Below, piece by piece: positions 47,647 to 57,144 of a stretch of DNA of 64,000 nt. This DNA comes from Sweltsa coloradensis (Eukaryota > Arthropoda > Insecta > Plecoptera > Chloroperlidae). The stretch's first letter is position 1. Every line of letters starts with the position of its first letter. Location: positions 62,001-126,000 of the forward strand of contig JAMZAV010002205.1 in the NCBI GenBank assembly GCA_024449915.1, given 5' to 3'. Position numbers and translations under genes: made by a program. The notes beneath the pieces are model-generated. The model saw nothing but the letters and a program-made list of their open reading frames with translations. It made no database searches and was not told where the DNA came from.

Positions 47647-47717
47647 CAGGGGCGCCGACTCGGTGGGTGCTCAGGGGCTAAAGCACCCCTAGGAATTTAG
47701 AAAACCCAGCGCCCCTG
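47647..47717. mobile_element. 71-bp hAT micro-MITE with 8-bp target duplication
   Basis: Starts CAGGGGCGCC and ends GCGCCCCTG. AGTCTCAG directly flanks both ends (47639-47646, 47718-47725). An internal hairpin GGGTGCTC...GAGGGGC-like arm is present. Too short for anything but an internal-deletion derivative. Confidence 0.85.
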
Positions 47718-47833
47718 AGTCTCAGCCTTTGTCCATTACTGAGGAAAGTCTTTCAGACAGTGTTGTCGGTGACCGGGATGGGGTCTATCCGACAACGACA
47801 ACCTCCTCAACACTCTCGTGCGCCCGATGTGCG

Positions 47834-48279
47834 CAGGGGCGTAGGAACTAGTTTTGTAGTGGGAGGGGGGGGTCTGACTAACGCTAAAAAGAACATATCA
47901 AATAGAATCGAATGGTGTAACTATATATTTTAATTGGAGAATATTATCAGTGGCGTAATTTCAAATCAGGGCAAAATATATAATGTGGGGCCTCAGAGGT
48001 GTCACCAAAAAATTATTTATGGGTATATGTTCTTTCATGGGTGTTTATTTTGTACAGTGTGGCCCGGGGCGTCCAGGAGAGGCCCCCCAGTTAATGGGGT
48101 CCGGGGCGCAAAGCCCCGATTTTTTTTCGTTTTTTTAGATTATTGTGATTGAAGTATTTTAACGAGTTTTTGCATGAATTTTTAAAACATTTGTTTGTGG
48201 TGACTGCAGGTAATGATTGTTGTGATTGCAAAATTATATTATGTTATTTGAAAGAAAAAAAAACATTCCTACGCCCCCG
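47834..48279. mobile_element. hAT-like element
   Basis: The left CAGGGGCGTAGGAA and right TTCCTACGCCCCCG ends form a 14-bp near-perfect TIR. The flanking 8-mers do not match clearly. A second hAT-like start, CAGTGGCGTAAT, lies inside at 47949. GC-rich CCGGGGCGCAAAGCCCCG lies near 48101-48118. Confidence 0.65.
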
Positions 48280-48368
48280 AGTGCTCCCTCTCTCGGCAAA
48301 CTGTTGTGGGTTAAACATTAAGTTGTCATGTTCGGATGTTTCTTGCAATTAAATCACACAGCAACAAA

Positions 48369-48588
48369 TGAGGCACACAGAACTATGGGTCTAAGGAAAA
48401 ACAGATGTGTTAAATCCAACAATCGGTTGAAATAGAAGTTATCTGTTTTTTGGGTGTTATTCAAATTGCAACATGGACTTGGAAAATGGATGCACTGTCA
48501 GATAACTTTTATTTCAACCAGTTGTTGGACAATACACCTGTTTGATTTTTTTAATGGACTTAAGACCCATAGAGTTATGTGTGCCTCA
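48369..48588. mobile_element. 220-bp foldback MITE
   Basis: TGAGGCACACA at the left is inverted as TGTGTGCCTCA at the right. The arms continue through AACTATGGGTCTAAG, CAACAATCGGTTGAAAT and AAGTTATCTG and their inverses, around a spacer of about 50 bp. Target duplication unclear. Confidence 0.8.
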
Positions 48589-48599
48589 AATTTGGCTTC

Positions 48600-49250
48600 T
48601 GAGTACGACAACAATGAAATACCTCTCTCTTGCACGACACTATGTTAAGCTGAGAGATCGTGTCGTCATGAATGAATTAGCAAGTGTTGTGTCGTCGTGG
48701 GCCTCGTTCTAGTATCTGGCGTCACGAGTCTGGTGACTAACCCTAATGTTGCCAGCCACTAGGTGAATCACTCATTACAGTGCGCGTTTTAAAACAGGAC
48801 GTCCTAATCGGAATTACTCAAGGAAATCCCTCTGGGCGGGGCATCCTCATTAGACATAGCGTCTAAAGACAACCTTCCCCTCTGCGAGTTACAAGCAATC
48901 ACCGATGATACCATGGAGCTGTAAATAACGATTCGAAAAATCACCTATCTTCAGCTCAAAGTTGAATTAGGCTGAGGAAGCTTTCATGCGCTTTCAAATT
49001 TCTCAGTCAATATTTATTGTATCTCTTATTTTGTGATTTTATATAATTGCGTAAAAATGAATTATGAAGGAATCTATCATTGCACTTTTCCATTGATTGA
49101 TTATAGTAAATAAACAAAAATAAATACAATTTTCCCAGAATTAAACATTTGTCAAAATGGTCAAAAACACCCAAAATAACTATGCATTTTCTGATTAATC
49201 TATGATAAATATTGAAAATGTGACATGGTAGGTGCGTACAGATGTCCTTC
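48600..49250. other. gene-free stretch
   Basis: Nothing recognised. Confidence 0.4.
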
Positions 49251-49257
49251 ATTATCA

Positions 49258-49522
49258 AGTATGTCAAGTTTTATTAAGACAGAATCATTTTTGGCTGCAG
49301 GACATCAAATCTGGGATTATTCCAGTATACTCGTCTGGCTTACGGTATCTCGAACGCTCCAGACATTTTGCGGAAATACTGAAGGGTTTACCCGAGGTTA
49401 TCTATCTGCTTTATTGATGATATGTTGGCAACTGAGGACTAGGGAGGACCTGGATGACTGTAAACAAAATCTAAACAGGGTTTTGTATAGATTTTACATA
49501 GACCACGGGTTTCCTCAGTGAT
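49258..49522 (+). pseudogene. degenerate Ty3/Gypsy reverse-transcriptase fragment
   Basis: Read across frames, this short segment shows the Ty3/Gypsy RT order. It has an LAAGHQI-like stretch (DL.SGYHQI in the family), GLFQYTRLAYGISNAPDIL (the family's GLF..TRLPFGI..AP.IF block), LKGLPEV, and FIDDM, the catalytic YxDD-type motif. It ends in an LNRVL-type helix. Frameshifts, an internal deletion before GLFQY, and stops break it. No LTR, integrase, protease or env is recognisable nearby. It is an isolated dead fragment of an old LTR retroelement. Confidence 0.75.
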
Positions 49523-49524
49523 AA

Positions 49525-50390
49525 GCAGATGCTGGGTCTGAGTCTAATTCTCCTACTCCTCCTACCCTACTCATAACATCAGTCTTGCTTAGCTCGCCTA
49601 CTACGATATGACGTAGGTATCGTAGCCCTGTCAGAGACGGTTTGCCAGCACTCTCCCTTACCTTCGACCACTTATCCGCTATTGAAGGGTCAGACCAGGA
49701 GAAGGTAATGTGATGGTAACATTTTAAAGAAGTATAATGACAAACAATAAATCAACAATCAACAATAGATTCTTCGTTTTTAGAGCAATCCTCTCTTGAT
49801 TATGATAATTTACAATATTTCCCGATGGGTTCAAACTTCGAATCCCGAATCAGAAATATGTCTTTATTTTGTCCTTGATCCTCATCTCTCTCCATTCCCT
49901 GATCGTCTCGAGCCGCAAGAGTCATAAATCAACAAACTCCTCCATAAGTCTTTACAAGAGATAGAACGTGATACTGATGAGCCTAATTGCTCGGCCCATC
50001 TCGTGTTAATCAGCCAGCCAATCAGAACCGCGCACCGCACTCGATGTTAAACAGATGTAACTCGAACTCATCATATTATTACTGATGATAATTGTTAATA
50101 CTACCTCGGGATAGAGCGAGGATGTGTTTGCAGAGCTGGACACACCAATTACACTTGGAATTAACGTTAACTAAATCGCTTTCTAAAAACAAGTTGTAAT
50201 AATTGTTGTTATGTGGGTCGACCATGGCTTAAACATGTGACTTGCAGTTGCAGTCGGGGGATATGAGCCAAGAGATACATGATGGTTTCAAGATTTCTAC
50301 AAAATTGACAGGAAATCACGTTCGAATCAAAATTCAATGACTTTGTGCTCGTATTGATGTTTTTAAATGTTACCGAATCCAAGACACCTA
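49525..50390. other. gene-free stretch
   Basis: Nothing recognised. Confidence 0.4.
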
Positions 50391-50391
50391 A

Positions 50392-50478
50392 ATAATTGTC
50401 TTTAAATTTCTGGTGGGAAACCTGCCTAGGGTGCAATGCATGCCCCTCTTCAGGTGTCCAACTAGGTATTTTGGAATT
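50392..50478 (-). mobile_element. SINE-B tail fragment
   Basis: GTGGGAAACCTGCCTAGGGT, then GCCCCTCTTCAGGTGTCC and CTAGGTATTTTGGA, in minus orientation. Confidence 0.65.
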
Positions 50479-50487
50479 TTAACTACA

Positions 50488-50747
50488 GTGTTGGCTCGAG
50501 CCCGAGCGTTAAGCGCGCGACTCTGATTCGGGAGGTCGCGGGTTCAAATACCGTCGAGACCGGCAATCCTGACTGATGTTTTTTTCCGAGGCTTCCCTCA
50601 GTCGTTAATGCGAATGCAAGGGATTGAGTCCTCTCAAACAGCCCTCGGACATCCCTTCACAATTGTCCTATCCGCAACATACCTAATTAGACACACGAAG
50701 AGGGGCATGAATTGCACCCTGGGCAGACTTCCCACAAAAATCATATT
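50488..50747 (+). mobile_element. SINE-B, best full-length copy
   Basis: Head: TTGGCTCGAGCCCGAGCGTT, GACTCTGATTCGGGAGGTCG, B-box GGTTCAAATAC. Body: GAGACCGGCAATCCTGACTG, TCCCTCAGTCGTTAATGCG, CAAACAGCCCTCGGACATCC. Tail: GAATTGCACCCTGGGCAGAC then TTCCCAC. The CTCTGATT anticodon-loop-like stretch suggests a tRNA-Gln-like source, which is only a guess. Confidence 0.85.
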
Positions 50748-50850
50748 ATGAAGGGAATGTCCGAGGGCTGTTTAATAGGTCTCAAATTAACGACCGAAGA
50801 AAACCTCAGGAAAACTTTCAGTCAGGATTGCAGTAGCGTTCCTATACTTA
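50748..50850 (-). mobile_element. SINE-B fragment, inverted against the previous copy
   Basis: GAATGTCCGAGGGCTGTTT and AACTTTCAGTCAGGATTGC, minus orientation, directly beside the plus-strand copy. Confidence 0.65.
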
Positions 50851-50854
50851 TTTC

Positions 50855-51290
50855 AAAGACTTCGAACTTCGTCCAGTGGTACACAATGTTTGTAAACACG
50901 GCTTCCAATTAGCATTAGAAGCTTCGGATAATGTGGGGGAGCGTCTCCAGTATAGGAAGATAGACAATGAGAGTGAGCCAGGCCAGGTGATGTGACACGC
51001 ACGATGACGACGCCGTGACGCACAAAGAAGAAGACTTGTTGCTGGTCATCGGGTCGGAACGAATTCGCTAATCTCTCGTCCAGCTCAGCTCAGGCAACAA
51101 ACACAACAGGTGCGGCCAAGGTCACGGGACGAGAGGGGACACTCCACGCTAATCTGGACGATTACGTACAAGGGGTGGGGTCCAACAGGAAGCAGCAGGT
51201 TGACGTGAAGACTACGCCGGCGAGGAGAAGATATCCACACACGAGGAGAGACACAATATCATGACCGCTGTAGGTAGGTTACACATCAGA
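50855..51290. other. gene-free stretch
   Basis: Nothing recognised. Confidence 0.4.
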
Positions 51291-51294
51291 ACTA

Positions 51295-51482
51295 TCCCCT
51301 CTTCAGGTGACTAACCAGGTGATTAGGGTTTAAGGGTAGGTGGAATGCCGAGGGCTGCCCAAGAGGGCTTAACGACTGGGGAAAAACTCGGGGAAAACCT
51401 TCACTGACGGTCTCGACGGTATTCGTACCAGGGACCTCCCTGATCACGAATCAGTCTCGATCTTCACGCTTTAGCCAACAGT
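51295..51482 (-). mobile_element. SINE-B copy, shortened
   Basis: CCCTCTTCAGGTGACTAACC, GCCGAGGGCTGCC, then GACGGTCTCGACGG and GGACCTCCCTGATC. Confidence 0.7.
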
Positions 51483-51959
51483 CAACACAGTCTGTGTCAC
51501 AGTATAGATCAACCAGCCACCATAGGTAAAAGCGGACGAGTCCAAGTGGACTTGAATGCAGGCGATAACACAAGAGTGATGAGTAACGAAGTGGCGGTGC
51601 GGTGCGGCTTGGTTCAGTCGATCCCGCAGATGTGTTACTCAAACCCGCCACCGATCGCGTAACTGAGCCGTACGGCGCTCGTACTACAGATTTGTTAGTA
51701 CATCTATCTTAAGTACCAAGTAAAAACATGGTAGTAAACTTTTTTATGGTAGATTAGAGTGACATTTTTTGCTGCATGTTTTGAATCTTGCGTTGAAATT
51801 CCCAGAATTTATATCTCAAGTACACTCATTTGTCGTGATTCCCGGGCACGGCTAGGGGGCCTTGCCCCCACAATAGCCCCCCCCCCAACCTGCCCGCGCG
51901 AGCACCGCACATTGTCTTGTAACATGCACTTAGATGTAATTGCACCATTCAAGAGAGGT

Positions 51960-52065
51960 TGGATGGCGCAGAGAAGACTACTTACATATTATCACAGGTT
52001 TCACTCTTGTTCTAGCTGGCAGCAGTGGTCGCGGGTTCGAATCCCGCGTGAGGCAGAGTTTTCTG
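51960..52065 (+). repeat. tRNA-like sequence (SINE head or tRNA pseudogene)
   Basis: A strong T-arm, GCGGGTTCGAATCCCGC, and a GCAGTGGTC approach. The 5' half (GGTTGGATGGCGCAGAG...) is too long and does not pair, so no complete tRNA. Confidence 0.5.
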
Positions 52066-52069
52066 TTAT

Positions 52070-52525
52070 CGTCCTCGTTACCATCATTCAGTATTCGTCT
52101 CATTGACAGCATAGTTGCAATGCAAGGTATACTACAAGCTGTAATACGACACAGTTTACACTCGTATCATTTGTATTTCTACTCTAGCCACAGTAAGCTA
52201 CAAGAACATTCAGTGAGGATTATCTGTGGCGGGAATCGAAACGCTGACCCTACTAGACATACATTCGCGTTTCACACGTAAGAGCTGCCTCTTATCAGAT
52301 ATCTACTCCAGTTTGTGTGTACGTCTACAAATTGCTAACATCGAGATAACCGCTAGGTAGTAGCCACCACAGTTACCAACTAAACAAAAGATGAGGTGTA
52401 TTTGCTATTTGCATACTACCAGTTTTAAGGGGGAAACAATAGAGCTATTCATTAAAATAATATGCTAAAGTAATTCCAACGGGTTCAGGATCTCACAAGG
52501 TCATACGTAGCCTGCCTAATATTCG
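52070..52525. other. gene-free stretch
   Basis: Nothing recognised. Confidence 0.4.
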
Positions 52526-52527
52526 TC

Positions 52528-52645
52528 AGTGGCGGATCTAGGACATAATCATGGGGAGGGCGATTCACGTGTGCATACAGTCGTGGGAAAGGGACTAAGC
52601 ACGGACGCACGGACGCGTATGGGGGCAGAGCCCCCCGCCACCGAC
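52528..52645 (+). mobile_element. hAT-like terminal fragment
   Basis: CAGTGGCGGATCTAGGACAT start and an interior GGGGGCAGAGCCCCCCGCC as in hAT MITEs. A possible inverse end GCCACTG occurs at 52760-52770, but the flanks do not match, so boundaries are not established. Confidence 0.4.
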
Positions 52646-52779
52646 GAAAATTTTGAAAATCAGGTTTTTAGAGTGCATTTGGTGCGTTTTAGAAAAAAGT
52701 GGTGGGCGGAATGCAATACCGAAACAATGTAGTTTGTGTGCGTCAATTAAAAAAAAAATCAGCCACTGCCAGCCCTTGT

Positions 52780-53530
52780 AGCTCAACATGCCGTGCCCTG
52801 CTGCTGTTGTTCTCAACAACACGGCACTGATCAATTTTGCACTCGCCACCCAGACATCAAAAGCGGTAGCTTATACATACCTATACGTAGTTGATACCTA
52901 AGAGTCTTGGGCGTAGGCGGCACCGATCGTGCACAATCACATCCCGATCCAGCTTCACTCCACACACAACTTCACTTCCTCCCCTACCGCCCTACGTGAT
53001 TATCATACTTTCCAAGGTGGCCTTTTATACATATTATTGTAATATATGCCGTTTGCTACGCTGTTTGCACAATAAAATAATAAAAATTAATTAATTTTGT
53101 TATATGTCTGTATTATTTGTTGTGTTGTATAACAGTAACTCGTATAGCAAACTGGAGGGAGAACCAAAGAAATAAAACCACAAATACGCATCTAATACAA
53201 ACATGTTTGGGTTTGAGTGTTCAATACGCAATCTCTCGAGAGCAGAGCTTTCGTACTTTTCGAATTAAATGTCGGAGAATCAACTGTTTTTGGTTTAGTT
53301 TTACTCTCAGATAGATAACTAAATCCTTCTGGCACGTGCACAGCGTCTTTCTCATTTGTAGCAGGTGTTTGTGTACTCAAGGCCAAAAAATGGTAAATTT
53401 TGGTCGATGTTTATATTATATTTTGTGTGATACACGGAATCTTAATTTTGATTAACAAATCACGTCATCGCCTTTCTGAGTATGCAGGAAATAAAATGTA
53501 TCTATCTCGATCGATGAAAGATGTAAAAAT
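52780..53530. other. gene-free stretch
   Basis: Nothing recognised. Confidence 0.4.
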
Positions 53531-53537
53531 TACATTT

Positions 53538-53731
53538 CTTGTGGGAAGCTTTCCCAGGATGCAAAGCATGCCCATCTTAAGTGTGTAACTAGGTATATAT
53601 TGGAGTAAGGACAATCGTGAAGAGATGACTGCCCAAACATTCCCTCGGAGAAACCTTCAGTCAGGATTTCGGTCTCTACGGGATGGAACCCGGCACCTCC
53701 GGAATCACAGTCGAGCAACACTGTGAAAAGA
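53538..53731 (-). mobile_element. SINE-B copy
   Basis: GTGGGAAGCTTTCCCAGGAT, CTAGGTATATATTGGAGTAA, AACCTTCAGTCAGGATTTCG, and a degenerate head with GGAACCCGG. Confidence 0.7.
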
Positions 53732-53875
53732 TGTAGGCTAAACGTAGTTCGAAAAGTACGAACGCACATGTCGACTATCGTATCTTTCTCGTGGTTATTT
53801 GATTGTGATTTCGAACTTCATTAAGTCGTACATATAATGATGTCAAGTAACACGTAGATCTAAAACTAAGTGTGG

Positions 53876-54311
53876 CTCGTTGGTCTTGTGGTTAGCGTCT
53901 CTGCTTACAACGCTGCAGGGCCAGGGTTCAGAAGTTTTTTAACTTCTGATTTGGACTCAAGTCCATCAGTTCTTGTCTTTCAGAAGTTTTTTAACTTCTG
54001 ATTTGGACTCAAGTCCATCAGTTCTTGTCTTAGGAATTTGTAAACGGTGACTTTGGAACCGTCCTAGCAACGAGACATAATAAATTCAAAGTTGTTCTGA
54101 ATCGGCCTAGTTGATTCTGGCGCTGATCCGCGGGTGTTCGCACTGTCCATACCACTGATTGCTATAGTTCCTATTAACAATATCCATCTTTGGTTGGTTA
54201 TCGTTCACTCGTCGATTGCGTCGGGGCCTACAGGGTTAGCTTGTCGCTTTGGTTTACTGTCCCCGACTGAAAATCAGTTAAATGACTGAGTGGGTAGACT
54301 CTAATACGATT

Positions 54312-54312
<1 letters not shown>
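53876..54312 (+). mobile_element. SINE-A copy with internal tandem duplication
   Basis: Same landmarks as 33633-34045. A 51-52-bp segment (CAGAAGTTTTTTAACTTCTG onward to GTTCTTGTCTT) is present twice, at about 53936-53982 and 53981-54032. The B-box is shortened to GGTTCAGAAG, which points to loss of promoter strength. Ends at a (TTTA)n tail. Confidence 0.85.
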
Positions 54313-54342
<30 letters not shown>

Positions 54343-54421
54343 TTTTTTATTTATTTATTTATTTATTTATTTTTTTTTTTTTTTTATTTATTTTTTTAAT
54401 TATTTATTTATTTATTTATAA
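54313..54421. repeat. (TTTA)n microsatellite / SINE tail
   Basis: Long TTTA array with T-runs, directly after SINE-A. Confidence 0.9.
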
Positions 54422-54555
54422 TTAGAACAGTATAGGAAACCCAGTCAAAAGCCAGACTAGCGAAAGGTGTTGTTAGTTGTTGGATTCTGCTTGAGCAAGA
54501 ACAGTGCCAAGCAAGTGTTGCGCACAATGTGGTTGATGTCTTGAACTCGGCGTGA

Positions 54556-54598
54556 AACAACTACAACAACTACAACAACAACAACAACAACAACAACC
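54556..54598. repeat. (CAA)n microsatellite
   Basis: Twelve or so CAA units with two CTA variants. Confidence 0.85.
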
Positions 54599-54599
54599 C

Positions 54600-55104
54600 A
54601 GGCCGAGGAGGGAGAGATATTTATACTCCCGTCTCGAGGCGACCTATACCCCAATGATGTTCCCGAGATGTGGGGCCCTGTATAGTGTATACTATCCCTC
54701 TGGGTGAGCTGTTACAACTTACAATACTCCAGCTGTCATCAGGCCGCCTTGTCCTGTGGGAACAATCTGCTGGCGAACTACTGTATCGCCCTCTAACCGA
54801 TATTTTAAAATAAAACTCAAATGAAGATGACTAAAATCTTACTTTAAATTAAATATAGGATCTTGAATATAACAGGAAAAAATGATACAGAATTTTTTGC
54901 GGGACAAAGCATCCCTGTCAGGCAATATGTATGCAAATTTTGGGCAAAAGTTTTGCCACACTTAATTTTGAGCGATGATTGTTTTTAAATATCGTTTCTA
55001 CACATCATTGCCTTCTACCCCCTCCATAGAAAAATCATACATCGAACGATATTTCAGAAAATCGATTTTTGAAGCAATAAATAAAATAAATAAATCCTTA
55101 TTTA
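54600..55104. other. gene-free stretch
   Basis: Nothing recognised. Confidence 0.4.
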
Positions 55105-55106
55105 GA

Positions 55107-55203
55107 GTCTACCCACTCAGTAACATAACTGATTTTCAGTGGGGGACAGTAAACCAAAGCGACCAAACCAACCATGAAGGCCCAACGCAATCGACGAGTG
55201 AAA
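55107..55203 (-). mobile_element. SINE-A 3' fragment
   Basis: GTCTACCCACTCAGTAACAT, CTGATTTTCAGTGGGGGACA, ACCAAAGCGACCAAACCAAC and CGCAATCGACGAGTG. The 125-residue frame across it is not a gene. Confidence 0.75.
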
Positions 55204-55204
55204 A

Positions 55205-56365
55205 AGTCGTTGCTCTAAGTGTAGCACTTATAGCGAAGTGTTTACACTTTTGTCCAAAATGTGCATACAATTGCCAACAGGGACGTTACGTACCACCCCA
55301 AAAATATAAAAAATATGTTTTTCTGTTATATTCAAGACCATCACTCATTTAGCAAAGATTCCAATCATCTTCCTTTTGTTTTTTAATTATCGTTTAGAGA
55401 GCGATAATGACTTGTTTAGAGCCGATTCAGGGGTGGGGACCTATTCTCCAGGGTCATAACCACAATCGAAGAAGCCACAGTAAGATCACGGAGATTGGAC
55501 AGGAGAGTGCAGAATAATATTAATTTTCATACACGTGAGTATAGCATTTTACATTTTCATTTCATAAACATTTTACGTTAGTTTCCGTTTTATTTTCTTT
55601 GATGTCCTTATTATATAAAAATCCTTTAATATTTTATTGAAATTTGTAATGACTTTGATTCTTGATGAACAGTATTTCGCGATACGGTAGAAACAAATGA
55701 TTTCGACAGATTGAAGTCGAATTTATCAATATTATTATTATTTAATATTTCTGTCTTTATTAGTGTGATGTTGGACCATTGAGTATATGGTACGTCACTC
55801 CCCTCCTCTGGTCACCATTGCTTTGATTAGCCCCACAAAGACGAAACAAGAAGCACAAACCTCAACAACTTTCCTCCCCTCGAGAGTTAAATACACCCAT
55901 CTCCCAATTACATCCAGTTAAACCTCGATATAACTCGATTCATCAGGGTATATAGTTCCAGACTGAAACCATCGTCTCCCATCAGACTAACTAAGCCTTC
56001 ATTGCAGTTGCACCCATTCATTCATACTCTGTTCAAACGGACCCTCCAAACTCTTAATTACCACATAAAACATGAATAAAATTAACCGTCGTAAAAGTTG
56101 TCTAATAACTAGGATCGGATGTAGAATGCTATCAAAACGGAAATAATGTTAATAACTTGAAAACGAAACAGCCTTCAACAATTGAAAACAATTTAGTATA
56201 AAGTAGTCCTAAGTAATCCACCGAGGCCAGAGAAACATAACAAACGATTAGGATAATACAGAATAGGATTGTGGAGGGAAGTGGGAGGGAGGGGGAGGGG
56301 GGAGGGTAAATGGGCAACGTCAATAGAATGTCGTAAAAGTAAAACGCTGTTGCATCTTATTGTTC
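55205..56365. other. gene-free stretch
   Basis: No gene or repeat family recognised in the kilobase upstream of the microsatellite. A G-rich patch lies near 56276-56306. Confidence 0.45.
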
Positions 56366-56368
56366 ATC

Positions 56369-56491
56369 TTCGAAGACGAAGACGAAGACGAAGACGAAGA
56401 CGAAGACGAAGACGAAGACGAAGACGAAGACGAAGACGAAGACGAAGACGAAGACGAAGACGAAGACGAAGACGAAGACGAAGACGAAGAC
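56369..56491. repeat. (GAAGAC)n hexanucleotide array
   Basis: About 20 near-perfect copies with no interruption. The poly-Arg and poly-Ser frames over it (56269-56565, 56320-56826) are artefacts. Confidence 0.97.
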
Positions 56492-56494
56492 ATA

Positions 56495-57144
56495 CCGAGG
56501 TAATGAATTTGAGACTGTATTACAAGGAGGTGCGATTGCGAATAGAATATAACATATTTGATTGAATACAGGAGATTTTTAAAGAAACTAGGACGAAGGG
56601 GGGATCGGTGGGGCCGATGTTTAGTAATAATATAGAGTTCAATCGCTGCATTCAACTCTGACTGAAGAATCATTTGAGTATCGTGGGCAACCTCTATCGG
56701 TTTCATGGGGGGTGAGGGGGGTGGGGGGCGGTGAACTATGTTAGGACGAGAATCATGAAGAATATACTTATGTACTAGGGGCAACCCGTAACGGGATAGG
56801 ATAGGATCCAATGTTCGCATTTTCAACTCCTAGATTTAATAATTCTTAAATTAATATTCATCAGAGAATGCGGGCGAGAGAGCGTGAGGGGAGTGGGGAG
56901 GGGGAGGGAGTACAACTTGAGAGTATGCCACTCATGTACGCGACGTGTGGGTGTAGCCAGGAGATTCCAAGTAGGGGTTACATCATAGCCCACTACTGGA
57001 CACACAACACAACAAAACAATAATATTTCTCTCACGCACGTCTTCGTGCGTCCTCGGAACCGTTCGTGTCCTCGCCCGAAGACGCCAGACCTCGCCAAGA
57101 CTCGAGCCGAGACGCCGTCCGCCTCAGTCAGTCACTCCTCGATC
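56495..57144 (+). promoter_or_regulatory. probable upstream region of the yellow-like gene
   Basis: GAGA-rich stretch near 56878-56910 (GGGCGAGAGAGCGTGAGG), then composition changes to GC-rich by about 57040. TCAGTCAGTC at 57125-57134 resembles an arthropod initiator. The inferred leader would then be very short, so transcription may start further upstream. No TATA box I trust. Weak, positional evidence only. Confidence 0.3.

Noticed and set aside
52528..52770. Complete hAT element
   Set aside because: CAGTGGC and GCCACTG ends exist but flanking 8-mers (ATATTCGT, CCAGCCCT) do not match, so I report only a possible terminal fragment.
56320..56826. 168-codon frame with poly-Ser, and the poly-Arg frame opposite
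   Set aside because: Produced by the (GAAGAC)n microsatellite.
57046..57144. 33-residue N-terminal extension of the Yellow protein
   Set aside because: It begins at a GTG and has no ATG. The signal peptide starts exactly at the ATG at 57145.
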